A DNA stretch of 7,508 bases from Streptococcus pseudopneumoniae ATCC BAA-960 = CCUG 49455. GTDB taxonomy: Bacteria > Bacillota > Bacilli > Lactobacillales > Streptococcaceae. The translations under genes were made by a program, and so were the position numbers. This document shows positions 1 through 6,009 of this stretch, piece by piece. The notes beneath the pieces were generated by a model, which saw nothing but the letters and a program-made list of their open reading frames with translations, was not told the DNA's origin and did no database searches. Position 1 is the first letter of the stretch. Every line of letters starts with the position of its first letter. The stretch lies in assembly GCF_002087075.1 (NCBI RefSeq), contig NZ_MWSM01000004.1, forward strand, positions 1-7,508. The letters run 5' to 3'.

Positions 1-19
1 TCGATCCCGTTAACTCCCA
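1..19 (+). tRNA. 3' end of a tRNA, probably tRNA-Val (cut by window edge)
   Basis: The window opens inside a T loop (TCGATC, first T missing). It continues with the 3' T-stem strand CCGTT, the acceptor strand AACTCCC and discriminator A19. The matching 5' acceptor would be GGGAGTT, which fits the streptococcal tRNA-Val(TAC) I remember and its place before tRNA-Gly in such arrays. The anticodon lies outside the window, so the amino acid is an inference. No CCA is encoded. Confidence 0.6.
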
Positions 20-24
20 TTTTA

Positions 25-95
25 GCGGGTGTAGTTTAGTGGTAAAACTACAGCCTTCCAAGCTGTTGTCGCGAGTTCGATTCTCGTCACCCGCT
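25..95 (+). tRNA. tRNA-Gly (anticodon TCC)
   Basis: A complete cloverleaf is visible. Acceptor GCGGGTG (25-31) pairs with CACCCGC (88-94), the anticodon stem ACAGC/GCTGT encloses loop CTTCCAA, and anticodon TCC is at 57-59. The T loop is TTCGATT. The discriminator is T95 and no CCA is encoded. It reads GGA/GGG glycine codons. Confidence 0.97.
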
Positions 96-128
96 TTGAA
101 CTTTGTTCTTTGTACCAAGTTTTAACTT

Positions 129-202
<74 letters not shown>

Positions 203-203
203 T

Positions 204-280
204 AGTGTTTAGTCCATTACTAGAGAATTGAAACATTATCTTTTCACTAAGAGGACACGGGTTTGTTCCCGTATAAACTA
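204..280 (+). pseudogene. Decayed tRNA-Glu (TTC) relic
   Basis: This stretch fills the unusually long 82-nt gap between tRNA-Ile and tRNA-Ser. Its 3' half still reads as tRNA-Glu: anticodon loop TTTTCAC (241-247, TTC at 243-245), a 4-nt variable region GGAC, T-stem ACGGG/CCCGT (257-261 with 268-272) and a 3' end ATAAACT plus discriminator A280. The T loop has shrunk to six bases (TTTGTT) and lacks the TTCRA core. The anticodon stem (236-240 against 248-252) has two mismatches, and the acceptor (204-210 against 273-279) pairs at only five of seven positions. A normal streptococcal tRNA-Glu has the same anticodon loop and T stem, from memory. I infer a former tRNA-Glu gene that no longer makes a functional tRNA. 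Confidence 0.7.
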
Positions 281-284
281 TTTT

Positions 285-374
285 GGAGGATTACCCAAGT
301 CCGGCTGAAGGGAACGGTCTTGAAAACCGTCAGGCGTGTAAAAGCGTGCGTGGGTTCGAATCCCACATCCTCCT
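285..374 (+). tRNA. tRNA-Ser (anticodon TGA)
   Basis: This is a class II tRNA of 90 nt. Acceptor GGAGGAT (285-291) pairs with ATCCTCC (367-373), and the anticodon stem ACGGT/ACCGT encloses CTTGAAA with anticodon TGA. A long variable arm is built from GGCGTG and its partner around AAAA, and the T loop is TTCGAAT. The discriminator position (374) is T, whereas the E. coli and Bacillus serine tRNAs I recall have G there. This may be normal for streptococci. No CCA is encoded. Confidence 0.96.
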
Positions 375-384
375 TTTATATTAA

Positions 385-458
<74 letters not shown>

Positions 459-461
459 TAA

Positions 462-534
462 GGCTCGGTAGCTCAGTTGGTAGAGCAATGGATTGAAGCT
501 CCATGTGTCGGCGGTTCGATTCCGTCTCGCGCCA
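462..534 (+). tRNA. tRNA-Phe (anticodon GAA)
   Basis: The anticodon stem ATGGA/TCCAT encloses TTGAAGC, with GAA at 495-497. The T arm is GGCGG-TTCGATT-CCGTC. The acceptor strands are GGCTCGG (462-468) and TCGCGCC (527-533), which pair except for T465 against C530 (pair 4-69) and a G-T pair at the base of the stem. The discriminator is A534. The rest of the molecule looks functional. Confidence 0.95.
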
Positions 535-546
535 TTTATATATTTT

Positions 547-627
547 GGAAGGGTAGCGAAGAGGCTAAACGCGGCGGACTGTAAATCCGCTCCTTCGGGT
601 TCGGGGGTTCGAATCCCTCCCCTTCCA
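547..627 (+). tRNA. tRNA-Tyr (anticodon GTA)
   Basis: This is a class II tRNA of 81 nt. Acceptor GGAAGGG (547-553) pairs with CCCTTCC (620-626). The anticodon stem GCGGA/TCCGC encloses CTGTAAA, with GTA at 581-583. A variable arm (TCCTTCGGGTTC region) is present, the T loop is TTCGAAT and the discriminator is A627. Four T residues separate it from tRNA-Trp. Confidence 0.97.
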
Positions 628-631
628 TTTT

Positions 632-702
632 ACGGGCATAGTTTAAAGGTAGAACTAAGGTCTCCAAAACCTTCAGTGTGGGTTCAATTCCTACTGCCCG
701 TG
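632..702 (+). tRNA. tRNA-Trp (anticodon CCA)
   Basis: Acceptor ACGGGCA (632-638) pairs fully with TGCCCGT (695-701), and the discriminator is G702, the usual tryptophan base. The anticodon stem AAGGT/ACCTT encloses CTCCAAA, with CCA at 664-666. The T loop is TTCAATT. Confidence 0.97.
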
Positions 703-715
703 TTAATAGAATTAT

Positions 716-789
716 GGCGGGTGTGGTGAAGTGGTTAACACACCAGATTGTGGCTCTGGCATGCGTGGGTTCGATCCCCATCACTCGCC
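716..789 (+). tRNA. tRNA-His (anticodon GTG)
   Basis: Acceptor GCGGGTG (717-723) pairs with CACTCGC (782-788) with one G-T pair. The extra G at 716 can face discriminator C789, giving the G-1:C73 pair that histidyl-tRNA synthetase needs. This is why I start at 716. The anticodon stem CCAGA/TCTGG encloses TTGTGGC, with GTG at 750-752. Confidence 0.97.
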
Positions 790-802
790 TATTTTATATT
801 AT

Positions 803-874
803 TGGGGTATAGCCAAGCGGTAAGGCAAGGGACTTTGACTCCCTCATGCGTTGGTTCGAATCCAGCTACCCCAG
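803..874 (+). tRNA. tRNA-Gln (anticodon TTG)
   Basis: Acceptor TGGGGTA (803-809) pairs fully with TACCCCA (867-873), and the discriminator is G874. The anticodon stem AGGGA/TCCCT encloses CTTTGAC, with TTG at 835-837. The first pair is T-A, as in other Gln tRNAs. In streptococci such a tRNA is normally charged through Glu-tRNA(Gln) and GatCAB, which is family knowledge and not visible here. Confidence 0.97.
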
Positions 875-883
875 TTACTATTT

Positions 884-967
884 GCCGGCGTGGCGGAATT
901 GGCAGACGCGCTGGACTCAAAATCCAGTGTCCGCAAGGACGTGCCGGTTCGACCCCGGCCGCCGGTA
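884..967 (+). tRNA. tRNA-Leu (anticodon CAA)
   Basis: This is a class II tRNA of 84 nt. Acceptor GCCGGCG (884-890) pairs with CGCCGGT (960-966), leaving a G-T first pair, and the discriminator is A967, the leucine identity base. The anticodon stem CTGGA/TCCAG encloses CTCAAAA, with CAA at 918-920. The variable arm is GTCC-GCAA-GGAC. It is the last gene of the array and sits 12 nt before the terminator stem. Confidence 0.97.
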
Positions 968-979
968 TAGTATAGCGTT

Positions 980-1009
980 AGGAACGTAGTTAATCTTCGT
1001 TCCTTTTTT
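980..1009 (+). terminator. Rho-independent terminator of the tRNA operon
   Basis: AGGAACG (980-986) pairs perfectly with CGTTCCT (998-1004) around an 11-nt loop. A run of six T follows at 1004-1009. The position directly after the last tRNA fits the end of the stable-RNA transcript. Confidence 0.9.
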
Positions 1010-1019
1010 GTATTATTTT

Positions 1020-1028
1020 TGGTATAAT
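1020..1028 (+). promoter_or_regulatory. Extended -10 promoter of the ligase-like gene
   Basis: TGG followed by a perfect TATAAT (1023-1028) makes an extended -10 element. The start of transcription is expected near 1035, about 40 nt before the ATG. At 17-bp spacing the -35 position (1000-1005, TTCCTT) is poor and falls inside the tRNA terminator, so the promoter probably relies on the TG extension. Confidence 0.75.
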
Positions 1029-1073
1029 AGTAGTTATTCAAATTTTATTTAGATTAAGAAAGTGTAGGGGAGT

Positions 1074-2351
1074 ATGTCTTGTTCTATCGATTTATTAAAA
1101 CATCGGTATTTGAAAAATATTAAAGAAAATCCTGAATTGTTTGTCGGAATTGAGTTGGAGTATCCTGTTGCAAGTTTAGAAGGGGATGCTACAGATGTTG
1201 AAGTTATAAAGGATCTATTTCATTATTTAGTTTCTACTTTGGATCTCACCGTAGCAAAGGTAGATGATTTTGGCAATCTGATCCAGTTAGTAGATCCGAT
1301 AAGTCAGGATGCTATTTTGTTTGAAGTTTCCTATACTACGATTGAATTTGCGTTTGGTAAGGTTAAAGAGATTCAAGAGGTAGAGAATCGTTTTAATAAT
1401 TATATGAATGTAATTCAGAGAAAATTAAGTGAATCAAATCATGCTATTGTTGGCTGTGGCATTCATCCTAACTGGGATAAGAATGAGAACTGTCCAGTGG
1501 CTTATCCACGCTATCAGATGTTGATGGATTATTTGAATTTGAGTAGAAATATTATTAAATCAGATTTACATCATTTCCCTGAATATGGTACTTTTATCTG
1601 TGGGAGCCAGGTTCAGCTGGATATTTCAAAAACCAACTACTTGCGGGTGATTAATGCTTTTACTCAAATTGAAGCGGCTAAGGCTTATGTATTTGCCAAT
1701 TCTGAGTTTACAGGTGCGGATTGGGATACAAAAATTTCAAGGGACATCTTCTGGGAAGAATCGATGCATGGCATCTATCCAGAGAATGTTGGGGTTAATA
1801 CTAGACTTTTTGATGATGAAGATGATTTTTTTGACTATCTCGATCATTCTGCGATTTTTACTGCGGAACGTGATGGACAAACCTATTATTTTTATCCCAT
1901 TCAGGCTAGGGACTATTTGGCTACATCTGAAATCCAAGCATATGCTCTTAATGGGGATGAGATTCTTATTTACCCTCAAGAGAAGGATTTTGAAACTCAT
2001 CGTAGTTACCAGTACCAAGACTTAACGACTCGAGGAACAGTTGAGTTTCGTAGTGTGTGTACTCAGCCTCTAGATAAAACCTTCGCTTCTGCTGCCTTTC
2101 ACTTGGGATTATTAGTTAATTTAGATAAGTTAGAAGCTTACTTAGAAACAGCATCTTTCTTTAAAGAATTTGGGCGAAATTATAAATTTTTAAGACGACA
2201 ATTTTCTAAGAAAAACCTTACAGATCAGGAAGAAACTGCGATTATTGGATTTTCCAAAGACTTACTCCTGCTAGCCGAGGAAGGACTGAAGATGAGAAAT
2301 AAGAAAGAAATGACCTACCTACAGCCTTTGAAAGAAGAATTGAGCCTATAA
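1074..2351 (+). CDS. Glutamate-cysteine ligase-like (GCS2-type) carboxylate-amine ligase
   Basis: This 425-residue cytoplasmic protein resembles the GCS2 / plant-type glutamate-cysteine ligase family, which joins an amino acid to the side-chain carboxylate of glutamate using ATP. Matching landmarks are GIELEY near 25-30 (the metal/nucleotide-binding GxELE type motif), GCGIHPN at 127-133, CGSQVQLDIS at 176-185 followed by FANS at 207-210, and RGTVEFRS at 320-327. The CGSQVQLD...FANS block recalls VQVNLDF...FANS of plant GSH1. A GGGGAG Shine-Dalgarno sequence sits almost against the ATG at 1074, and the GxELE motif close behind the N terminus supports this start. It has its own promoter and appears monocistronic. 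No signal peptide or membrane segment is visible. The substrate is uncertain: pneumococci are reported to import glutathione rather than make it, so a true gamma-glutamylcysteine synthetase role should not be assumed. Family membership is fairly sure; the reaction is not. Confidence 0.85.
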   Translation: MSCSIDLLKHRYLKNIKENPELFVGIELEYPVASLEGDATDVEVIKDLFHYLVSTLDLTVAKVDDFGNLIQLVDPISQDAILFEVSYTTIEFAFGKVKEIQEVENRFNNYMNVIQRKLSESNHAIVGCGIHPNWDKNENCPVAYPRYQMLMDYLNLSRNIIKSDLHHFPEYGTFICGSQVQLDISKTNYLRVINAFTQIEAAKAYVFANSEFTGADWDTKISRDIFWEESMHGIYPENVGVNTRLFDDEDDFFDYLDHSAIFTAERDGQTYYFYPIQARDYLATSEIQAYALNGDEILIYPQEKDFETHRSYQYQDLTTRGTVEFRSVCTQPLDKTFASAAFHLGLLVNLDKLEAYLETASFFKEFGRNYKFLRRQFSKKNLTDQEETAIIGFSKDLLLLAEEGLKMRNKKEMTYLQPLKEELSL

Positions 2352-2352
2352 T

Positions 2353-2376
2353 TTCTCTTACTAAAGGGAGAATTTT
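2353..2376 (+). terminator. Weak terminator-like hairpin after the ligase gene
   Basis: TTCTCTT (2353-2359) can pair with GGGAGAA (2366-2372) around ACTAAA. The last two pairs are G-T, and only four T follow. It lies directly after the stop codon and upstream of the thrC promoter. The stem and T run are both weak, so read-through into thrC is likely. Confidence 0.45.
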
Positions 2377-2387
2377 CTGAAAAATCA

Positions 2388-2396
2388 TGATATAAT
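2388..2396 (+). promoter_or_regulatory. thrC: Extended -10 promoter of thrC
   Basis: TGA followed by a perfect TATAAT (2391-2396) gives an extended -10 element. No convincing -35 lies 16-18 bp upstream. The expected 5' leader is only about 25 nt, too short for a T-box or attenuator. The thrC ribosome site is AAAGGA at 2413-2418, 9 nt before the ATG. Confidence 0.75.
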
Positions 2397-2427
2397 GGAA
2401 GAGACTATAGATAAAGGATAGAGAGTA

Positions 2428-3912
2428 ATGACATTAGTTTATCAATCAACGCGTGATGCCAACAATACAGTAACTGCTAGCCAAGCTATTTTGCAAGGTT
2501 TGGCGACGGACGGCGGTTTGTTTACACCGGTTACTTATCCAAAGGTAGATTTGGACTTTGACAAATTGAAAGCTGCTTCTTATCAGGAAGTTGCTAAGTT
2601 AGTTTTGTCAGCATTTTTAGATGACTTTACAGCTGAAGAGTTGGACTACTGTATCAACAATGCCTACGATAGTAAATTTGATACTCCATCTATTGCGCCT
2701 TTGGTGAAATTAGACGGGCAATACAACTTGGAATTGTTCCATGGTTCAACGATTGCCTTTAAGGATATGGCCTTGTCTATTTTGCCGTACTTTATGACAA
2801 CAGCTGCTAAGAAGCATGGTTTGGAGAACAAGATTGTCATCTTAACAGCGACATCTGGTGATACTGGGAAAGCTGCTATGGCAGGATTTGCAGATGTACC
2901 CGGTACTGAGATTATCGTCTTTTATCCAAAGGATGGTGTCAGCAAGGTACAAGAGTTGCAAATGACCACTCAAACTGGCGACAATACTCATGTTATTGCT
3001 ATTGATGGTAACTTTGACGATGCGCAAACAAATGTGAAGCACATGTTTAACGACGTGGCTCTTCGTGAAAAATTGGCTACCAGCAAGTTGCAATTTTCAT
3101 CAGCTAACTCTATGAACATTGGTCGTCTGGTACCACAGATTGTTTACTATGTGTATGCTTACGCTCAGTTGGTCAAGACTGGTGAGATTGTGGCTGGTGA
3201 TAAGATTAACTTCACAGTACCAACAGGAAACTTTGGAAATATCTTGGCTGCCTTTTATGCCAAACAAATCGGTCTTCCAGTTGGTAAATTGATCTGTGCT
3301 TCAAATGACAACAATGTTTTGACAGACTTCTTCAAGACACGTGTTTACGATAAGAAACGTGAGTTTAAGGTAACAACTAGCCCATCTATGGATATCTTGG
3401 TATCTTCAAACTTGGAGCGCTTGATTTTCCATCTTTTGGGGAATGATTCTGAAAAGACAGCTGAACTCATGAATGCCTTGAACAAACAAGGACAATATGA
3501 GTTGACAGACTTTGATGCAGAGATTCTTAACCTCTTTGCAGCTGAATATGCGACTGAGGAAGAAACGGCAGCAGAAATCAAGCGCGTTTATGAGTCAGAT
3601 TCTTATATCGAGGATCCACATACGGCGGTTGCCTCGGCAGTTTATAAGAAATACCAAGCGGCTACTGGCGATGTGACTAAGACAGTGATTGCTTCAACAG
3701 CGAGTCCATACAAGTTCCCAGTGGTTGCAGTAGAAGCTGTAACTGGAAAATCAGGGCTTGGCGACTTTGAAGCCTTGGCTCAATTACATGATATTTCAGG
3801 AGTGGCAGTGCCGCCAGCAGTTGACGGGCTTGAAACAGCTCCTGTTCGTCATAAGACAACTGTTGCAGCAACAGACATGCAAGCAGCGGTTGAGGCTTAT
3901 CTAGGACTTTAA
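2428..3912 (+). CDS. thrC: Threonine synthase
   Basis: This pyridoxal-phosphate enzyme converts O-phospho-L-homoserine to threonine and phosphate, the last step of threonine synthesis, in the cytoplasm. The N-terminal part has the family's TRD...ATDGGLF opening. The PLP lysine is K112 in HGSTIAFKDMA (105-115). ATSGDTGKAA (141-150) is the substrate/cofactor loop, and PTGNFGN (265-271) is a second glycine-rich loop that binds the PLP phosphate. At 494 residues it belongs to the longer threonine synthase clade found in streptococci, proteobacteria and yeast, not the roughly 350-residue Bacillus type. The reading frame is intact. Its own promoter and a downstream hairpin suggest a mainly single-gene transcript. 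thrA/thrB are not in the window. The codon use resembles a well-expressed housekeeping gene. Confidence 0.97.
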   Translation: MTLVYQSTRDANNTVTASQAILQGLATDGGLFTPVTYPKVDLDFDKLKAASYQEVAKLVLSAFLDDFTAEELDYCINNAYDSKFDTPSIAPLVKLDGQYNLELFHGSTIAFKDMALSILPYFMTTAAKKHGLENKIVILTATSGDTGKAAMAGFADVPGTEIIVFYPKDGVSKVQELQMTTQTGDNTHVIAIDGNFDDAQTNVKHMFNDVALREKLATSKLQFSSANSMNIGRLVPQIVYYVYAYAQLVKTGEIVAGDKINFTVPTGNFGNILAAFYAKQIGLPVGKLICASNDNNVLTDFFKTRVYDKKREFKVTTSPSMDILVSSNLERLIFHLLGNDSEKTAELMNALNKQGQYELTDFDAEILNLFAAEYATEEETAAEIKRVYESDSYIEDPHTAVASAVYKKYQAATGDVTKTVIASTASPYKFPVVAVEAVTGKSGLGDFEALAQLHDISGVAVPPAVDGLETAPVRHKTTVAATDMQAAVEAYLGL

Positions 3913-3924
3913 GACAGAGGGAGT

Positions 3925-3957
3925 AAACTCGGTTGGGAAACCAACTGAGTTTCTTTT
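3925..3957 (+). terminator. Hairpin after thrC: terminator or read-through attenuator
   Basis: AAACTCGGTTGG (3925-3936) pairs with CCAACTGAGTTT (3941-3952) over 12 bp with one G-T pair. A GAAA tetraloop closes it, and TTTCTTTTC follows. The stem is very stable but the T tract is interrupted by C, so termination may be partial. It ends only 9 nt before the ribosome site of the next gene, and I find no good promoter between. Confidence 0.75.
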
Positions 3958-3961
3958 CATC

Positions 3962-3967
3962 AGGAGG
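3962..3967 (+). promoter_or_regulatory. Strong Shine-Dalgarno site that sets a TTG start
   Basis: A perfect AGGAGG lies five bases before TTG at 3973. The first in-frame ATG is at residue 16, inside the first membrane helix, so the TTG is the credible start of the MATE pump. Confidence 0.85.
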
Positions 3968-3972
3968 ACGGA

Positions 3973-5253
3973 TTGTTTAAGAAAAATAAAGACATTCTTA
4001 ATATTGCCTTGCCAGCTATGGGCGAAAACTTTTTGCAGATGCTCATGGGGATGGTGGATAGTTACTTGGTAGCCCACTTGGGCTTGATAGCTATTTCGGG
4101 TGTATCAGTAGCTGGCAATATTATCACGATTTACCAGGCGATTTTCATCGCTCTGGGGGCAGCTATTTCCAGTGTTATTTCAAAGAGTTTAGGGGAGAAG
4201 AATCAGTCTAAGCTAGCCTACCATGTGACTGAGGCGTTGAAGATTACCTTACTATTAAGTTTCCTTTTAGGATTTTTGTCCATTTTCGCTGGGCAAGAGA
4301 TGTTAGGACTTTTGGGAACTGAACAGACTGTGGCCGAAAGTGGAGGACTCTATCTATCTTTGGTAGGTGGTTCGATTGTTCTCTTAGGTTTGATGACGAG
4401 TCTGGGAGCCTTGATTCGTGCAACGCATAATCCACGTCTGCCCCTCTATGTGAGTCTTTTATCCAATGCTTTGAATATTCTTTTTTCAAGTCTAGCTATT
4501 TTTGTTCTGGATATGGGGATAGCTGGTGTTGCTTGGGGGACTATTCTGTCTCGTTTGGTTGGTCTTGTGATTTTGTGGTCACAATTAAAACTGCCTTATG
4601 CGAAGCCAACTTTTGGTTTAGATAAGGAACTGTTGACCTTGGCTTTACCAGCAGCTGGAGAACGTCTCATGATGCGGGCTGGAGATGTCGTGATCATTGC
4701 CTTGGTTGTTTCTTTTGGGACGGAGGCAGTGGCTGGAAATGCAATCGGAGAAGTTTTGACCCAGTTTAACTATATGCCTGTCTTTGGCGTAGCTACGGCA
4801 ACGGTCATGCTGGTGGCCCGAGCAGTTGGAGAGAATAATTGGAAAAGAGTCGCTAGTTTGAGCAAACAAACCTTTTGGCTTTCTCTGATTCTCATGTTGC
4901 CTTTGACCTTTAGTATCTATGCCTTGGGTGTACCATTAACTCATCTCTATACGACTGATCCTCTAGCGGTGGAGGCCAGTGTTCTAGTAACACTTTTTTC
5001 ACTACTTGGAACCCCTATGACGACAGGAACAGTCATCTATACGGCAGTCTGGCAGGGTTTGGGCAATGCTCGGCTTCCCTTTTATGCGACAAGTATAGGA
5101 ATGTGGTGTATCCGCATTGGAACAGGATATCTGATGGGAATTGTGCTTGGTTGGGGCTTGCCCGGTATTTGGGCCGGAACTCTTTTGGATAATGGTTTTC
5201 GTTGGTTATTTCTACGTTACCGTTACCAGCGTTATATGAGCTTGAAAGGATAG
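3973..5253 (+). CDS. MATE-family multidrug/cation antiporter
   Basis: This 426-residue polytopic membrane protein of the MATE (DinF/NorM-like) efflux superfamily would export drugs or metabolites in exchange for Na+ or H+. Twelve hydrophobic segments can be picked out. The family's internal duplication shows clearly: ALPAMGE at residues 12-18 and ALPAAGE at 224-230 open the two halves. D29 in GMVDSYL sits where the conserved TM1 aspartate of NorM/DinF lies. The TTG start is chosen for the AGGAGG site. The gene is followed after 3 nt by the HAD gene and is translationally coupled to it. The upstream supply of transcripts is unclear; it may depend on read-through from thrC. Pneumococci carry at least two MATE pumps: DinF, in the recA operon, and a second one, possibly the pump described as PdrM. 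The neighbourhood points to the second. The substrate cannot be read from sequence. Confidence 0.93.
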   Translation: MFKKNKDILNIALPAMGENFLQMLMGMVDSYLVAHLGLIAISGVSVAGNIITIYQAIFIALGAAISSVISKSLGEKNQSKLAYHVTEALKITLLLSFLLGFLSIFAGQEMLGLLGTEQTVAESGGLYLSLVGGSIVLLGLMTSLGALIRATHNPRLPLYVSLLSNALNILFSSLAIFVLDMGIAGVAWGTILSRLVGLVILWSQLKLPYAKPTFGLDKELLTLALPAAGERLMMRAGDVVIIALVVSFGTEAVAGNAIGEVLTQFNYMPVFGVATATVMLVARAVGENNWKRVASLSKQTFWLSLILMLPLTFSIYALGVPLTHLYTTDPLAVEASVLVTLFSLLGTPMTTGTVIYTAVWQGLGNARLPFYATSIGMWCIRIGTGYLMGIVLGWGLPGIWAGTLLDNGFRWLFLRYRYQRYMSLKG

Positions 5254-5256
5254 GAA

Positions 5257-5880
5257 ATGCAAAAAACAGCTTTTATTTGGGATTTAGACGGGACTTTATT
5301 GGACTCTTACGAAGCGATTTTGTCAGGGATTGAGGAGACTTTTGCTCAGTTTGCTATTCCTTATGATAAGGAGAAGGTGAGAGAGTTTATCCTCAAGTAT
5401 TCGGTGCAAGATTTGCTTGTGCAGGTAGCAGAAGAGCGAAAGCTAGATGCGGAAGTGCTAAATCAGGTGCGTACCCAGAGTTTGGCTGAAAAGAATACCC
5501 AGGTAGTCTTAATGCCAGGTGCGCGTGAAGTGTTGGCTTGGGCAGACCAAGTAGGGATTCGGAACTTTGTTTACACTCATAAGAGAGACAATGCTTTTAC
5601 TATTCTAAGAGATCTGGGGCTGGAATCCTATTTTACAGAGATTCTAACCAGTCAGAATGGCTTTGCGCGCAAGCCAAGTCCAGAAGCAGCTACCTATCTG
5701 ATAGACAAGTATCAGTTGAATCTTGATAATACTTATTATATAGGAGATCGAACTTTGGATGTGGAATTTGCCCAGAATAGTAGGATTCAAAGTATCAATT
5801 TTTTAGAGTCGACTTATGAAGGCAATCACAGGATTCAAGCCTTAGCAGATATTTCCCGTATTTTTGAGGCTGAGCGATAA
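5257..5880 (+). CDS. HAD-superfamily hydrolase (phosphatase, Gph/PGP-like subfamily I)
   Basis: This 207-residue cytoplasmic hydrolase probably removes phosphate from a small metabolite. All four HAD motifs are present in order: DLDGTLLDS (nucleophile D9, acid/base D11), T107 in VYTHKR, K139 in FARKPSP, and GDRTLD with metal-binding D164 and D168. The helical stretch between motifs I and II (about 17-90) is a C1-type cap, as in phosphoglycolate phosphatase-like proteins. The ATG lies 3 nt after the stop of the MATE gene, and its ribosome site AAAGGA overlaps the pump's last codons, so the two form one operon. The terminator at 5968-5988 ends it. The link to the pump is positional only, and the substrate is unknown. 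Confidence 0.92.
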   Translation: MQKTAFIWDLDGTLLDSYEAILSGIEETFAQFAIPYDKEKVREFILKYSVQDLLVQVAEERKLDAEVLNQVRTQSLAEKNTQVVLMPGAREVLAWADQVGIRNFVYTHKRDNAFTILRDLGLESYFTEILTSQNGFARKPSPEAATYLIDKYQLNLDNTYYIGDRTLDVEFAQNSRIQSINFLESTYEGNHRIQALADISRIFEAER

Positions 5881-5888
5881 AAAGATTG

Positions 5889-5942
5889 TGTCAGTTTTGT
5901 GACAGAGACCTAACAAACTATTTCAAGTAACCGAGTTTGTTA
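5889..5942 (+). repeat. Two inverted repeats downstream of the HAD gene
   Basis: TGTCA (5889-5893) pairs with TGACA (5900-5904). A second, perfect 9-bp repeat follows: TAACAAACT (5911-5919) with AGTTTGTTA (5934-5942) around a 14-nt spacer. Neither is followed by a T run, so they are not standard terminators. The outer ends of the second repeat read TGTTA on opposite strands. They could be a DNA-binding site or a 3'-UTR structure. Confidence 0.6.
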
Positions 5943-5967
5943 CAAGGAATAGACAGTTCTGTTAAAT

Positions 5968-5988
5968 AGGCCCGAGAGGGCTTTTTTT
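5968..5988 (+). terminator. Rho-independent terminator of the MATE-HAD operon
   Basis: AGGCCC (5968-5973) pairs with GGGCTT (5978-5983) with one G-T pair and a GAGA loop. Seven T follow at 5982-5988. It separates the HAD gene from the LysM gene. Confidence 0.9.
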
Positions 5989-6000
5989 CTGCATTTTTTG

Positions 6001-6009
6001 TGTTATCAT
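6001..6009 (+). promoter_or_regulatory. Probable extended -10 promoter of the LysM gene
   Basis: TGT followed by TATCAT (6004-6009) reads as an extended -10 element about 34 nt before the ATG. The -35 position falls in the T-rich tail of the previous terminator and is poor, suggesting help from an activator. AAAGGA at 6027-6032 is the ribosome site, 10 nt before ATG 6043. The pneumococcal orthologue is reported in the WalRK (VicRK) regulon. TGTTA half-sites occur at 5938, 5960 and 6001 but not at the standard 11-bp repeat spacing. Confidence 0.55.

Noticed and set aside
1654..2025. 123-codon frame inside the ligase gene, with a minus-strand frame over the same bases
   Set aside because: Both are shadows of a gene with clear family motifs. 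They have no ribosome sites or plausible protein composition.
2352..2427. T-box or threonine attenuator before thrC
   Set aside because: The leader from the -10 box is only about 25 nt, with no leader peptide rich in Thr codons and no T-box sequence. The small hairpin lies upstream of the promoter.
3973..5253. Calling the MATE pump dinF
   Set aside because: In pneumococci dinF lies in the recA operon with cinA and lytA nearby. None of these is here, so the symbol would be misleading.
5889..5902. Canonical WalR box (TGTNA-N6-TGTNA)
   Set aside because: TGTCA and TGTGA are present here but only four bases apart, and no other TGTNA pair in the gap has the 11-bp repeat spacing. The regulation is kept only as a hypothesis.
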